Shown here: in pieces, positions 10,963-20,681 of the stretch | Layout of the letters: the number at the start of each line of letters is the position of its first letter | Position numbering within the stretch: the stretch's first letter is position 1 | DNA from: Polynucleobacter sp. KF022 | Lineage (GTDB): Bacteria; Pseudomonadota; Gammaproteobacteria; Burkholderiales; Burkholderiaceae | Direction of reading: 5' to 3' | NCBI RefSeq assembly: GCF_027924105.1 | Contig: NZ_AP026972.1 | Span: 1,116,001 to 1,180,000 of the forward strand | DNA length: 64,000 nt | The notes under the pieces: model-generated | Told to the model about the DNA's origin: nothing | Seen by the model: the letters and a program-made list of their open reading frames with translations, nothing else | Database searches by the model: none | Program-made: the position numbers and the translations under genes

Positions 10963-11203
10963 AAAATTCAGGCTACCAGGAATCATCCTGATGAGGCTTT
11001 AAAAATGTATTTAGTAATGGGTTTTGGTGTTCTCTAGCGACTACGGACAATCCATCTCATCAGTTCTTATTGGGATATGCCCGCGCTGAAACGAAGTCCT
11101 TTTCGTTCACCTTGCGCCCATTATAAGGTAGGCTCAATACAATAGCCACATGCATAAGAAATACACCAAACCCCCTTTTCTCACATCTGATGCCCCTATC
11201 TAT

Positions 11204-12073
11204 ATGGAGCGTCGCAAGCTACTGAGCCTTGGGGTTGGTGTGGGCACCCTTCTTGGGGGCGCAGGCTTGAGCTCCTGCAGTCTGATGAGCAGCAAAAAAC
11301 CGGTTGTTGGCTTGGTTTTGGGGGCCGGAGCAGCCCGCGGCTTTGCTCACGTGGGCGTTATTAAAGCTTTAGAAGCCCAAGGCATTAGACCCGACATTGT
11401 TGTTGGCAGCAGCGCTGGCAGCGTGATTGCCGCCCTTTTAGCTTCTGGGGCCAATGGCAACGAACTCAATCGTTTAGCCCTAAATCTAGACGAAGCCACT
11501 ATTGCCGACTGGGGGGTTCCTTTTGGCGGTCGATTTGGTGGCCTCATCAAAGGTGACGCCCTACAAAATATGGTGAACCGAGAAGTACAAAACAAGTCCA
11601 TTGAACAAATGCGCATTCCCCTCGGTATCGTTGCCACTGAACTGCAGTCGGGCAAAGGGGTTCTATTTCGCACAGGTAATACAGGCTTAGCAGTGCGCGC
11701 CTCTTGCAGCGTACCTGGTGTTTTTCAGCCAGCAGTGATTAGCGGTAAAGAATATGTAGATGGTGGTTTAGTTGCGCCAGTACCAGTTAGCTATGCAAGA
11801 CAAATGGGTGCCACCCTAGTCATTGCAGTCAATATTTCTTCTGAGCCAGTGCATCAAGATGCCAGCGGAACCTTAGGCGTCTTACAGCAAACCATTTCTA
11901 TCATGCAACGAAGTATTAATCAGTACGAATTAAAAAGTGCCGACATTATTATTCAGCCTCAACTTAAACAAATGAGTAGTGGCGATTTTAAGTCCAGAAA
12001 TGCCGCTATTTTGGCTGGCGAAGTTGCAGCGCAAGAACAAATGGCGCTGATTAAAGAAAAGCTGAAAGGCTGA
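11204..12073 (+). CDS. Patatin-like phospholipase, probable lipoprotein
   Basis: 289 residues from this start. Patatin-like serine lipid hydrolase of the RssA/YlbK group. The oxyanion loop GAGAARGFAHVGV and nucleophile elbow GSSAGS (GxSxG) are present, and DGGL supplies the Asp of the Ser-Asp dyad. I chose the ATG at 11204 because it begins with MERRKLLSLG, a twin-arginine-containing signal with lipobox LSSC; this suggests Tat or Sec export and lipid anchoring. An in-frame ATG at 11150 would place 18 extra residues ahead of the signal. No clear Shine-Dalgarno supports either. The neighbours run on the other strand, so it is probably a single-gene unit. Confidence 0.88.
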   Translation: MERRKLLSLGVGVGTLLGGAGLSSCSLMSSKKPVVGLVLGAGAARGFAHVGVIKALEAQGIRPDIVVGSSAGSVIAALLASGANGNELNRLALNLDEATIADWGVPFGGRFGGLIKGDALQNMVNREVQNKSIEQMRIPLGIVATELQSGKGVLFRTGNTGLAVRASCSVPGVFQPAVISGKEYVDGGLVAPVPVSYARQMGATLVIAVNISSEPVHQDASGTLGVLQQTISIMQRSINQYELKSADIIIQPQLKQMSSGDFKSRNAAILAGEVAAQEQMALIKEKLKG

Positions 12074-12101
12074 TATCTATTGGGCTTGTAGCCCTATAGC
12101 C

Positions 12102-12749
12102 CTAGAGACTGCGTGATTTACGCTTGAGATTTTTGACTTCGTTCAAAAGCTCTTGACGCTCTGAATCGTTGAGGTTGTCGCTACCATCTAAACGACGTGC
12201 ACCATCAAAACGCTTATCCCAGTAGAGGCTTCCGAGATCATCCACTCTGACGGATGTACCTTTGGAAGGTGAATGAATAAATTTGTTATCACCCACGTAA
12301 ATGCCAACGTGAGAAAAAGTTAAACGCATCGTGTTAAAGAATACGAGATCACCTGGTTGCAATTCTTCACGAGTAATCGGCTTACCAACGCGACTCATCT
12401 GAGTCGATTTGCGTGGCAATAAAAATCCAAGTTTGTCTTTGAAGACATAACCAACAAAACTGCTGCCATCCAAACCAGATTGTGGCAATTCGGTATCCCA
12501 GCGGTAACGCACGCCAATAACTTCCATCGCACGATTAATCAACTCTTCGGATTTGCCGGTAACGGTGTCTGCCAGTCGATCTGAAACACGGGCAATATAA
12601 GAGCGACCTGCCTGGAACATACTTTCTTTAGGCACAGCCGCATCTGCATTTGCCTCGACCGCAGGGTCTGCCGCATAAGCGGATAGACAAATGAATGCGC
12701 CTAGACCGAAGCCTAGGAATTTAGAAAGCATTGTTTTTTTCAATGACAT
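12102..12749 (-). CDS. NlpC/P60-fold secreted protein lacking the catalytic cysteine
   Basis: 215 residues with a signal peptide cleaved near AYA-ADP (about residue 26). The C-terminal half is an NlpC/P60 domain, usually a gamma-D-glutamyl-diaminopimelate peptidase acting on peptidoglycan. The expected D-C-S-G-F-V motif reads DGSSFV at 94-99: codon 95 is GGC (Gly) where the nucleophilic Cys should be, and the next Gly is Ser. The His region SHVGIYVGDNKFIH (H147, H159) and PGDLVFF are retained. The domain is otherwise complete, so this looks like a non-catalytic peptidoglycan-binding or regulatory paralogue rather than a decayed gene. A short inverted repeat follows it, facing the patatin gene. 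Confidence 0.85.
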   Translation of the reverse strand: MSLKKTMLSKFLGFGLGAFICLSAYAADPAVEANADAAVPKESMFQAGRSYIARVSDRLADTVTGKSEELINRAMEVIGVRYRWDTELPQSGLDGSSFVGYVFKDKLGFLLPRKSTQMSRVGKPITREELQPGDLVFFNTMRLTFSHVGIYVGDNKFIHSPSKGTSVRVDDLGSLYWDKRFDGARRLDGSDNLNDSERQELLNEVKNLKRKSRSL

Positions 12750-12897
12750 CGAATCAGTTTAACAAAGAACCCTTAATTAACCAAGTCTTCAATTTAGATC
12801 CAAGTCCTTGTTTATAAACATGAATTTTCACTAAATGAGGGCAAATGCACCAATTTAGCCCATTTTGCGGGGATTTGGACCCCCGCCCCAAACCCTC

Positions 12898-14535
12898 TTA
12901 AGTCAGCTCTGCGGCCGCAAAAAGCTCTTTGGTATAGGTTTGACGGGGATGCTTGATCAGGGTTTCAGTATCACCAAACTCCACCACTTTCCCGCCTTTG
13001 AGAACCATAACCTCGTGAGACATGGCCCTAATAACCGCTAAGTCATGACTAATCATCAGATAGGCCAAGTTGTATTTCTTTTGCAGCTCAGTCAATAAAG
13101 CTAGCACCTGCTTCTGAATAGAAACATCCAATGCGGAGGTTGGTTCGTCTAATACCAAAATTTGGGGACGCAAAATTAGTGCACGCGCAATTGCAATGCG
13201 TTGGCGTTGACCACCAGAAAACTCATGGGGATAACGCAGTAGGGCTGAGCGGTCTAAGCCTACCTCTTTCAGCATATCCACTACGCGAGTCTCACGTTCT
13301 GCTGTCGACAGCTTTGGAAAATGCACATCCAAACCTTCAGAAACAATTTGCAAGACATTCATGCGCGGTGACAGCGATCCAAAAGGATCCTGAAAGATTA
13401 CTTGCAAGCTGGAGCGCAGCGCTCTTCTCTCGACTGGCTTAAGTTTCTGCCAGTCATTACCAAGAACATCAACTTCGCCAGATACTTCTGCTGCTGAGTC
13501 GCCAAGCAATCCGAGCACAGCCATCCCCAAAGTCGTCTTGCCAGAACCAGACTCGCCAATCACACCAATGGTTTGACCTTGCTTAAGCGAGAAGCTGACT
13601 TTTTTCAAAACCTTATGAGGTGGCGCTTTTTTAAACCAAGATACTGATTCTGAGCTTGGGTAGGCTACTGACAAGTCTTCAGTTTTTAATAACACTGGCG
13701 CTAAAGGCATCAGTGGTGCCAAGTCACGCACAGGCTCACTGTTTACCAAAGCGCGAGTATATGGATCTTCGGGATGTTCAAACACTTGCTTTGTTGATCC
13801 AGACTCCATCAGATTGCCTTGGTTTAAGACGGCTACACGCTGCGCAAAGTGTTTCACTAAATTGAGGTCATGGGTAATCAATAAAATTCCCATGCCGCCA
13901 TCATCTTTAGATTCTTCTTGCAATTCTTTGAGCAAATCCAAAATCTGCAAACGTAAACTCACATCCAATGCTGTTGTTGGTTCATCAGCAATGAGAAGTC
14001 GCGGCTTACACGCCAAAGCCATCGCAATCATGGCGCGCTGTCTCTGACCACCAGAGAGCTGGTGTGGGTAAGAATGAAAACGGCGCTCAGGTTCAGGAAT
14101 GCCGGTTTTTCGGAGCAAATCAACCGCAGCATCCATCGCATCTGTTTTAGAGATCAATGGCTGATAGATCTGCACTGCTTCAATAATTTGATTGCCTACA
14201 GTAAACAATGGATTCAAAGCCGTCATCGGCTCCTGAAACACCATGGCAATCTCGCGGCCACGAATCTCCCGAATATCTTGAATCGACATAGACAGCAAAT
14301 CGACTTCACCCTTTCCATCTTTTCTATTCCAGAGAATCTTTCCGGAAACTTTTGCACCCTCTGGCTCAAGTCTTAGCGGTGCGAGTGCAGTCAGGGTCTT
14401 ACCAGAGCCCGACTCACCCACGAGGGCAACTCGCTCACCTATACCGATTTCTAAATCAAGATGATTAACGGCAAACTTCTCGCGACGACCTGTTCCAAAA
14501 GAAATACTGAGATCTTCGTAGCGCAGCAAACTCAT
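12898..14535 (-). CDS. yejF: Oligopeptide ABC transporter, fused double ATPase YejF
   Basis: 545 residues with two ABC ATPase domains in one chain, as in E. coli YejF. Each has Walker A (GESGSGKT), a signature (LSGGQRQR and FSGGQRQR), Walker B (LLIADEP and ILVLDEP) and the OppD/OppF-type C-terminal extension. It powers import of short peptides through YejB and YejE. The start overlaps the yejE stop by 4 bp. A GC-rich hairpin at 12868-12887 follows the stop but has no U tract. Confidence 0.95.
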   Translation of the reverse strand: MSLLRYEDLSISFGTGRREKFAVNHLDLEIGIGERVALVGESGSGKTLTALAPLRLEPEGAKVSGKILWNRKDGKGEVDLLSMSIQDIREIRGREIAMVFQEPMTALNPLFTVGNQIIEAVQIYQPLISKTDAMDAAVDLLRKTGIPEPERRFHSYPHQLSGGQRQRAMIAMALACKPRLLIADEPTTALDVSLRLQILDLLKELQEESKDDGGMGILLITHDLNLVKHFAQRVAVLNQGNLMESGSTKQVFEHPEDPYTRALVNSEPVRDLAPLMPLAPVLLKTEDLSVAYPSSESVSWFKKAPPHKVLKKVSFSLKQGQTIGVIGESGSGKTTLGMAVLGLLGDSAAEVSGEVDVLGNDWQKLKPVERRALRSSLQVIFQDPFGSLSPRMNVLQIVSEGLDVHFPKLSTAERETRVVDMLKEVGLDRSALLRYPHEFSGGQRQRIAIARALILRPQILVLDEPTSALDVSIQKQVLALLTELQKKYNLAYLMISHDLAVIRAMSHEVMVLKGGKVVEFGDTETLIKHPRQTYTKELFAAAELT

Positions 14536-15557
14536 GAGCGACCTCCACTCATCAGACCAGCTTTGCGGGAGTCAAATGCATTACGCAATGCCTCGCCCAT
14601 AAAGGTCAATAGCAGCAAAGTTACTACCAAGACCACAAAGGTTGATAAGGAGATCCACCAGGCATCGAGATTACTCTTGCCCTGTGACAACAACTCACCC
14701 AAGCTTGGCGTACCCGGAGGCACACCTAAGCCCAAGAAGTCCAAACTCGTCAGAGAAAGAATGGCTGCACTCATACGGAATGGCAAAAAGGTAATTACCG
14801 GCGTCAAACTATTGGGCAAAATATGGCGCCACATAATCTGAACATTGGTAAGGCCAAGTGCGCGTGCTGCACGCACGTACTCCAAGGCGCGGTTACGGAA
14901 AAATTCTGCACGGACATAATCTGATAGGCCCATCCATCCAAAAGCTGCTAACAAAATAATCAATAAGGAAACGCTGGGATTAAAGATCGAAGCAAAAATA
15001 ATCAGCAAGTACAACTCCGGCATAGCAGACCAGATTTCAATTAACCGCTGAGATATCAAATCAAACTTGCCCCCAAAGAATCCCATCAGGGATCCAGTGA
15101 TGATGCCCACGCTGACACCAACAATGGTGAGAGCCAGACCAAAAAGAATGGATAAGCGAAAGCCATAGATGAGTCGCGCCAAAACATCACGCCCACGATC
15201 GTCAGTGCCTAACCAGTTCTCCAAAGATGGTGGCGCTGGGTTAGGCACTTTGGAGAAGTAATTGAGCGTCTCATAGCTATAGTGAATCGGCGGGTAGATT
15301 GCCCAATTGCCGTTACTTGTAATGTTTTGACGAATGTCTGGATCCAAGAAATCAGTCGGCGTGGCAAAGTCTCCACCAAAGACGGTTTCTGGCTGACTCT
15401 TGACGATGGGGAAATAGAAATGCCCTTCATAACGCACCACTAAAGGCTTGTCATTGGCAATCAACTCTGCGCACATCGATAAACCGAAGAGCACCATGAA
15501 GATCCACAGACTGGTGTAGCCCATGCGGCTATTTTTAAAACGTTGCCAACGAGTCAT
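14532..15557 (-). CDS. yejE: Oligopeptide ABC transporter permease YejE
   Basis: 341 residues from the chosen start. Inner-membrane permease of the DppC/OppC type: an N-terminal membrane span, a long periplasmic insert (about 40-135) and five further spans with the EAA loop ALGLTNVQIMWRHILPN that contacts the ATPase. I place the start at ATG 15557 (MTRWQRFKNSRMGY) because it overlaps the yejB stop as ATGA and gives the normal N-terminus; a longer in-frame start at 15608 would overlap yejB by 55 bp and add a non-conserved stretch. Confidence 0.95.
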   Translation of the reverse strand: MTRWQRFKNSRMGYTSLWIFMVLFGLSMCAELIANDKPLVVRYEGHFYFPIVKSQPETVFGGDFATPTDFLDPDIRQNITSNGNWAIYPPIHYSYETLNYFSKVPNPAPPSLENWLGTDDRGRDVLARLIYGFRLSILFGLALTIVGVSVGIITGSLMGFFGGKFDLISQRLIEIWSAMPELYLLIIFASIFNPSVSLLIILLAAFGWMGLSDYVRAEFFRNRALEYVRAARALGLTNVQIMWRHILPNSLTPVITFLPFRMSAAILSLTSLDFLGLGVPPGTPSLGELLSQGKSNLDAWWISLSTFVVLVVTLLLLTFMGEALRNAFDSRKAGLMSGGRS

Positions 15558-16630
15558 GAACCGCCTCCCGCACCAAACTGAATGCGTGGGTCGATGTATA
15601 CATAGCAAAGGTCAGAAATCAACTTCGTAAATAAACCAATTAAGGTAAATAAATACAGAGTTCCAAACACCACTGGATAGTCACGGCGCATCACTGACTC
15701 GTACGAAAGCAAGCCAAGCCCGTCTAGCGAGAACAAGGTCTCTATCAACAAGGAGCCCGTAAAGAAAGCACCAATAAACGCTGCAGGGAAACCGGTTACT
15801 AGTGGCAAGAGCGCATTGCGGAAGACATGCTTCCAAAGAACTTGCTTTTCTGTAAGGCCTTTTGCACGTGCAGTCAGAACGTATTGCTTACGAATCTCTT
15901 CCAGGAATGAATTCTTGGTCAACATAGTAACTACTGCAAAGCTTCCTAGAACGGATGCAGTAATTGGCAATACCAAATGCCATAAGTAATCCATGACCTT
16001 GCCAATCAAGCTGAGATCACTCCAGTTATCAGAAGTGAGGCCTCTTAGCGGGAAGATCTGCAAAAAACTTCCTCCACCAAAGATAACAAGCAATAGGACG
16101 CCAAGCACAAATCCTGGGATCGCATAACCCACCAGAATCATGCTGCTAGTGATCGCATCAAAACGTGAGCCGTCACGCACTGCCTTCGCGATACCCAAAG
16201 GAATCGAGACTAAATAGGTAATAAAGAAAGTCCATAAACCGATACTGATCGATACCGGCAATTTTGAGACTACTAAACGCCAAACGCTTTCATGTTGGTA
16301 ATAACTTTGACCTAAATCGAATCTAGCAAAGCGCCCCAACATCATGAAATAGCGCTCAAGCGGCGGCTTATCAAAACCATACAAGGCTTTGACTTCTTCC
16401 AGACGTTGCGCGTCGACACCTTGACGACCACGATAAGTTGCACCAGAACCCGAAGACTCTGAACCACCCGTGGCTGCACTTCCTTTGCCTTTTAATTCCA
16501 ATACCATTTGCTCTACTGGGCCACCCGGAACAAATTGCACCACGGCAAAGGTTAGAGTCAATACACCCAAGATGGTTGGGATCATCAAGAGCAAACGCTT
16601 GAAGATGTAGGCGCGCATTTGACCTTGCAT
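15554..16630 (-). CDS. yejB: Oligopeptide ABC transporter permease YejB
   Basis: 358 residues. DppB/OppB-type permease: an N-terminal span (YIFKRLLLMIPTILGVLTL), a periplasmic insert containing the conserved VKALYGFDKPPLERY-like segment, then five spans, with the EAA loop ARAKGLTEKQVLWKHVFRN. The start shares one base with the yejA stop (TAATG) and the stop overlaps yejE, so the whole set is translationally coupled. Confidence 0.95.
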   Translation of the reverse strand: MQGQMRAYIFKRLLLMIPTILGVLTLTFAVVQFVPGGPVEQMVLELKGKGSAATGGSESSGSGATYRGRQGVDAQRLEEVKALYGFDKPPLERYFMMLGRFARFDLGQSYYQHESVWRLVVSKLPVSISIGLWTFFITYLVSIPLGIAKAVRDGSRFDAITSSMILVGYAIPGFVLGVLLLVIFGGGSFLQIFPLRGLTSDNWSDLSLIGKVMDYLWHLVLPITASVLGSFAVVTMLTKNSFLEEIRKQYVLTARAKGLTEKQVLWKHVFRNALLPLVTGFPAAFIGAFFTGSLLIETLFSLDGLGLLSYESVMRRDYPVVFGTLYLFTLIGLFTKLISDLCYVYIDPRIQFGAGGGS

Positions 16631-18498
16631 TATTTAGACTCCTCTTTCCACCAATTTTGCATGATCCACAGTTCAGCTGAATAGTACAAAGGTGGCTCTG
16701 GGTAGCGCATCTCGTGACGGAAGGCAACGCGATGAGTTGGGTTATACCACTGAGGAACTACGTAATAACTATTCCATAAGACACGATCAAGCGCTCTAGT
16801 AGCAGTTCTTAACTGCTCACGATTTTGCGCCTTGGTAATTTCATCAATTAAGGCATCGACTACAGGTGATTGCACGCCAATCACGTTATCGGAACCTTTT
16901 TCTTTGGCGGCTTGACTACCAAAGCGATCCCAGAGCTCATTGCCTGGATTTTGAGAATCCTGGAAACGTACCGTAGTCATATCAAAGTCATACTCGTTCA
17001 TACGCTTTTGATGTAATGCAAAGTCGCTAGTACGAATATCTACCTGCACTCCCAACTTCTCTAAGTTACGAACATACGCAGAAATAACTCTTAAGAAAAA
17101 GCCGCCATCTTCCACAATCTCAAAACGAAATGGCTCGCCCTTTTCATTGCGCAATGCGCCATCACGATATTGCCAGCCAGCATGCATGAGGAGTTCGCGC
17201 GCTTTCCTCAAGTTCTGACGCAAACTTCCAGGCGGCTTAGTTGATGGTGCCGCCGGCATTGGCTCAAAGACAGCATCTGGAACCCACTGCGGATATTTTG
17301 CCTTCAAGGGCTTGAGTAATTTCAATTCAGCTTCGGTGGGTTTACGTGGCCCATCAAAATTGGCGCTTAAGTCACTATTTGTAAAGTAACTATTAATGCG
17401 ACCGTATTGATCAAAAAATATCTGTCGATTGAGCCACTCAAAATCTAACGCATATCCCAATGCTTCACGAACGCGCGCATCTTTAAAAATGGGACGACGT
17501 ACATTCATCGCAAAACCTTGCATGCCAGCGCCGTTGTGATTGAGGAATGCTTTCTTTAGCAAGATTCCCTTATCAAACTTGGAACCGACATAACCTTTAG
17601 CCCAAATCTTTGCGCGATACTCGACTAGGGCATCAAACTCCCCAGCTTTAAAGGCCTCCAGCCTAACAGCATCATCACTGTAGAGTTTGTACAGTACTCG
17701 ATCAAAGTTATAAAAACCAACGCGCACATTTAGTGGTTTATTGAGCTGATCAGCCCAATAGTTTGGATTCTTTTTGTAAACAATCGACTTACCCGCTTTA
17801 AATGACTCAATCAAATAAGGACCGCTTGCAAGCGGTGCCTCAAAGGCGAGCTTCTCAAATGGAATCATCGATCCATCGGGTCGCTTACCCCAGTTACGTG
17901 AAAAGATAGGAAAAGTGCCCGCCAAGATTGGTAACTCTGCGTTGTCATTTTTAAAGTCAAAGCGAATCGAGCGATCAGACAAAACTACCGCTTCTTTAAT
18001 ATCAGCAAAAGTTGTCTTGTAGCGTGGGTGAGCTTTTCCACTCATTAAAGTATCAAAGCTATGTTTAACGTCAGCTGCTAAAACAGAACTACCATCAGAG
18101 AATTTGGCTTCTGTACGAATATGAAACGTTACTGATTTGCGATCTTTAGCTACTTGAATATCATCAGCCAATAATCCGTAAATACTAGATACCTCGTCAG
18201 CACTACCCTCCGCTAAAGACTCAAACATCAAATCAATACCAGGGGCAGTAATACCGCGCAGAGTAAACGGATTAAATTTATCGAAACTGGTTCTTTGTCC
18301 CGGATTTGGCAAGACCAGGGTTCCACCCCTAGGAGCATTCGGATTCACGTAATCAAAATGGGTAAATCCATCGGGATACTTCGGTTTACCGTATTGCGCA
18401 ATCCCCTGTCCTGCCATGGCTGAATTGGCACCAAGCGCCACTAGCAGGGCTAGCAGCAGGAAACGGGCAATTTGGCGAATAGGTTTTAAGGTGGGCAT
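16630..18498 (-). CDS. yejA: Periplasmic oligopeptide-binding protein YejA
   Basis: 622 residues. Class C extracellular solute-binding protein (SBP_bac_5 family), with a signal peptide cleaved after about residue 29 (SAMA-GQG). The segment around DFEWLNRQIFFDQYGR and the frequent aromatic residues match YejA. In enterobacteria YejABEF imports oligopeptides, including microcin C; here peptide scavenging is the safe inference. First gene of yejA-B-E-F, reading away from fabI across a 50-bp divergent promoter region. Confidence 0.95.
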   Translation of the reverse strand: MPTLKPIRQIARFLLLALLVALGANSAMAGQGIAQYGKPKYPDGFTHFDYVNPNAPRGGTLVLPNPGQRTSFDKFNPFTLRGITAPGIDLMFESLAEGSADEVSSIYGLLADDIQVAKDRKSVTFHIRTEAKFSDGSSVLAADVKHSFDTLMSGKAHPRYKTTFADIKEAVVLSDRSIRFDFKNDNAELPILAGTFPIFSRNWGKRPDGSMIPFEKLAFEAPLASGPYLIESFKAGKSIVYKKNPNYWADQLNKPLNVRVGFYNFDRVLYKLYSDDAVRLEAFKAGEFDALVEYRAKIWAKGYVGSKFDKGILLKKAFLNHNGAGMQGFAMNVRRPIFKDARVREALGYALDFEWLNRQIFFDQYGRINSYFTNSDLSANFDGPRKPTEAELKLLKPLKAKYPQWVPDAVFEPMPAAPSTKPPGSLRQNLRKARELLMHAGWQYRDGALRNEKGEPFRFEIVEDGGFFLRVISAYVRNLEKLGVQVDIRTSDFALHQKRMNEYDFDMTTVRFQDSQNPGNELWDRFGSQAAKEKGSDNVIGVQSPVVDALIDEITKAQNREQLRTATRALDRVLWNSYYVVPQWYNPTHRVAFRHEMRYPEPPLYYSAELWIMQNWWKEESK

Positions 18499-18548
18499 AT
18501 ATGCAACAATTGTAGATAGCTAATCATATTTGAAGCAAAGGACACAAC

Positions 18549-19334
18549 ATGGGCTTTCTCTCCGGCAAAAAAATCCTCATTACCGGCCTCCTCTCCAACC
18601 GCTCCATTGCCTATGGCATTGCCAAGGCCTGCCACCGCGAAGGTGCTGAACTAGCCTTTACCTACGTGGGTGAGCGCTTTAAGGACCGCATCGTTGATTT
18701 TGCAAAAGAATTCAATACCGATCTGATTTTTGACTGTGATGTGGGCAGCGACGAGCAAATTAGCGCCCTTTTTAAGGATTTAGCTAAATCCTGGCCGCAG
18801 TTTGACGGCTTTGTTCACGCTATTGGCTTTGCACCGCGCGAAGCAATTGCTGGTGATTTCTTGGATGGTCTCTCTCGTGAAGGCTTCAAGATTGCTCACG
18901 ACATTTCAGCATATAGCTTCCCAGCAATGGCAAAAGAAGCTTTGCCAATGTTGCGCGACAAATCCTCGTTACTCACCCTAACGTACTTGGGCTCAATGAA
19001 AAATGTTCCCAACTACAACACTATGGGCTTAGCAAAAGCATCTCTTGAGGCTTCTGTACGCTATCTCGCTGGTTCAGTGGGCCCTAAAGGTATTCGTGCC
19101 AACGGTATTTCTGCCGGCCCGATTAAAACCTTGGCAGCCTCTGGCATCAAAGGCTTTAGCAAGATCTTGGAAGCGGTTGAACAAACTGCGCCATTACGTC
19201 GTAACGTCACCATTGATGATGTAGGCAACACTGCAGCATTTTTGTTGTCTGATTTAGCAAATGGCATTACTGCTGAAATCATCTATGTTGATAACGGCTT
19301 TAGCCAAGTGGTTGGCGGAATGGATGAAGTTTGA
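18549..19334 (+). CDS. fabI: Enoyl-[acyl-carrier-protein] reductase (NADH) FabI
   Basis: 261 residues. Carries out the last reduction of each fatty acid elongation cycle. It is a short-chain dehydrogenase fold with the FabI-type nucleotide motif GLLSNRSIAYGIA, the second Tyr Y146 and the catalytic Y156 and K163 (Y-x6-K), at the same positions as in E. coli FabI. Starts at ATG with AAGGAC upstream. The last codons overlap the following chromate transporter gene by 4 bp. This is the classical triclosan target; I see no resistance-type FabV or FabL in the window. Confidence 0.97.
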   Translation: MGFLSGKKILITGLLSNRSIAYGIAKACHREGAELAFTYVGERFKDRIVDFAKEFNTDLIFDCDVGSDEQISALFKDLAKSWPQFDGFVHAIGFAPREAIAGDFLDGLSREGFKIAHDISAYSFPAMAKEALPMLRDKSSLLTLTYLGSMKNVPNYNTMGLAKASLEASVRYLAGSVGPKGIRANGISAGPIKTLAASGIKGFSKILEAVEQTAPLRRNVTIDDVGNTAAFLLSDLANGITAEIIYVDNGFSQVVGGMDEV

Positions 19335-20659
19335 GTGTTCCACTGCGCGAGGCCCTGAAATTTTGGGCTAAGCTTGGCTTCATTAGTTTTGGTGGGCCGG
19401 CAGGGCAAATCGCTGTTCTGCACCAAGAGTTAGTTGAAAAGCGTCGCTGGATTTCTGAGCGGCGCTTTTTACATGCACTGAACTATTGCATGCTTCTTCC
19501 TGGGCCCGAAGCTCAGCAACTAGTTACCTACATTGGCTGGCTAATGCACCGTAGTTGGGGTGGCATTCTAGCGGGAACACTTTTTGTATTGCCATCACTT
19601 TTCATTTTGATTGGCTTGTCCTGGGTGTATTTAACTTATGGACAGGTCCCATGGATTGCCGCCATCTTTTTTGGTATCAAACCTGCAGTCACTGCGATCG
19701 TATTGCATGCTGCAGTGCGCATCGGTAAGCGCACGATTCATAATCAGGCGCTGCAATGGATTGCTTTAGGTTCTTTCCTAGCAATCTTTATTTTAAATCT
19801 TGCCTTTCCAATCATCGTAGCCATTGCTGCTGCCATTGGTTACTGGGGTGGCAAACGCTATCCAGAATATTTTCAGCAAAAAAATAGTCATGGCAGCAAA
19901 GAATCTAGCGGGCTTGGCAGCGCGGTCATTGGCGATCACACCCCCACCCCTCTTCACGCTCAATTTAGCTATCAAAAAACAATTCGCCATTCTGTAATTG
20001 CTCTAGGTTTTTGGCTGCTACCAATGGGTGCATTGATTGTACTTTTTGGTTGGAAGACTTTATATCCACAGATAGCCTGGTTCTTTACCAAAGCCGCCTT
20101 CCTTACCTTTGGTGGTGCGTATGCGGTTCTTCCTTATGTTTATCAAGGCGCTGTTGATCACTTCCATTGGCTCAGTGCGAATCAAATGATTGATGGCTTA
20201 GCTCTTGGTGAAACAACACCAGGGCCACTCATCATGGTGGTTGCTTTTGTTGGTTACCTTGCAGGGCATATTCAACACTTGATTGGCGCTAGCAGTCCTT
20301 TTTGGTTTGGTGTACTGGGCGCATGCGTTGCCACTTGGTTTACTTTCTTACCTTCCTTCTTTTTTATCTTGGTTGGCGGCCCACTAATTGAGTCAACCCA
20401 TGGCAAGCTTGGGTTTACAGCTCCACTGACTGCTATCACCGCAGCAGTTGTTGGCGTCATCGCTAATCTTGGGCTATTTTTTGCTTACCATGTCTTCCTG
20501 CCTAGAGGTTTTGGGGGATCTATCTCCTGGATCTCCATCATCATCTGCGCCCTAGCGGGATTGGCCTTGTTTAAATTTCAAAAGGGTGTTCTGACAGTCT
20601 TGGGTGGCTCAGCCTTAGCTGGATTACTCTTCTATTGCATCTCTATCTTGCTAGGGTGA
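19331..20659 (+). CDS. chrA: Chromate efflux transporter ChrA
   Basis: 442 residues, the bidomain (long-chain) form of the CHR family: two homologous halves of about six membrane spans each. The conserved FGGPAGQIAVLHQELV opens the first half, and TFGGAYAVLPYVYQ with GLALGETTPGPLIM opens the second. The family exports chromate using the proton gradient; substrate in this organism is inferred. The start is TTG at 19331, whose last two bases belong to the fabI stop (TTGA), so translation depends on fabI. That coupling is odd for a metal-resistance gene and suggests a constitutive level of expression. Confidence 0.9.
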   Translation: MSVPLREALKFWAKLGFISFGGPAGQIAVLHQELVEKRRWISERRFLHALNYCMLLPGPEAQQLVTYIGWLMHRSWGGILAGTLFVLPSLFILIGLSWVYLTYGQVPWIAAIFFGIKPAVTAIVLHAAVRIGKRTIHNQALQWIALGSFLAIFILNLAFPIIVAIAAAIGYWGGKRYPEYFQQKNSHGSKESSGLGSAVIGDHTPTPLHAQFSYQKTIRHSVIALGFWLLPMGALIVLFGWKTLYPQIAWFFTKAAFLTFGGAYAVLPYVYQGAVDHFHWLSANQMIDGLALGETTPGPLIMVVAFVGYLAGHIQHLIGASSPFWFGVLGACVATWFTFLPSFFFILVGGPLIESTHGKLGFTAPLTAITAAVVGVIANLGLFFAYHVFLPRGFGGSISWISIIICALAGLALFKFQKGVLTVLGGSALAGLLFYCISILLG

Positions 20660-20681
20660 GTTTTTCCCTAAGATTGGCATA

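Noticed and set aside
12868..12887. GC-rich hairpin (GCGGGG/CCCCGC) after yejF as intrinsic terminator
   Set aside because: No U tract follows on either strand, so I do not call it a terminator.
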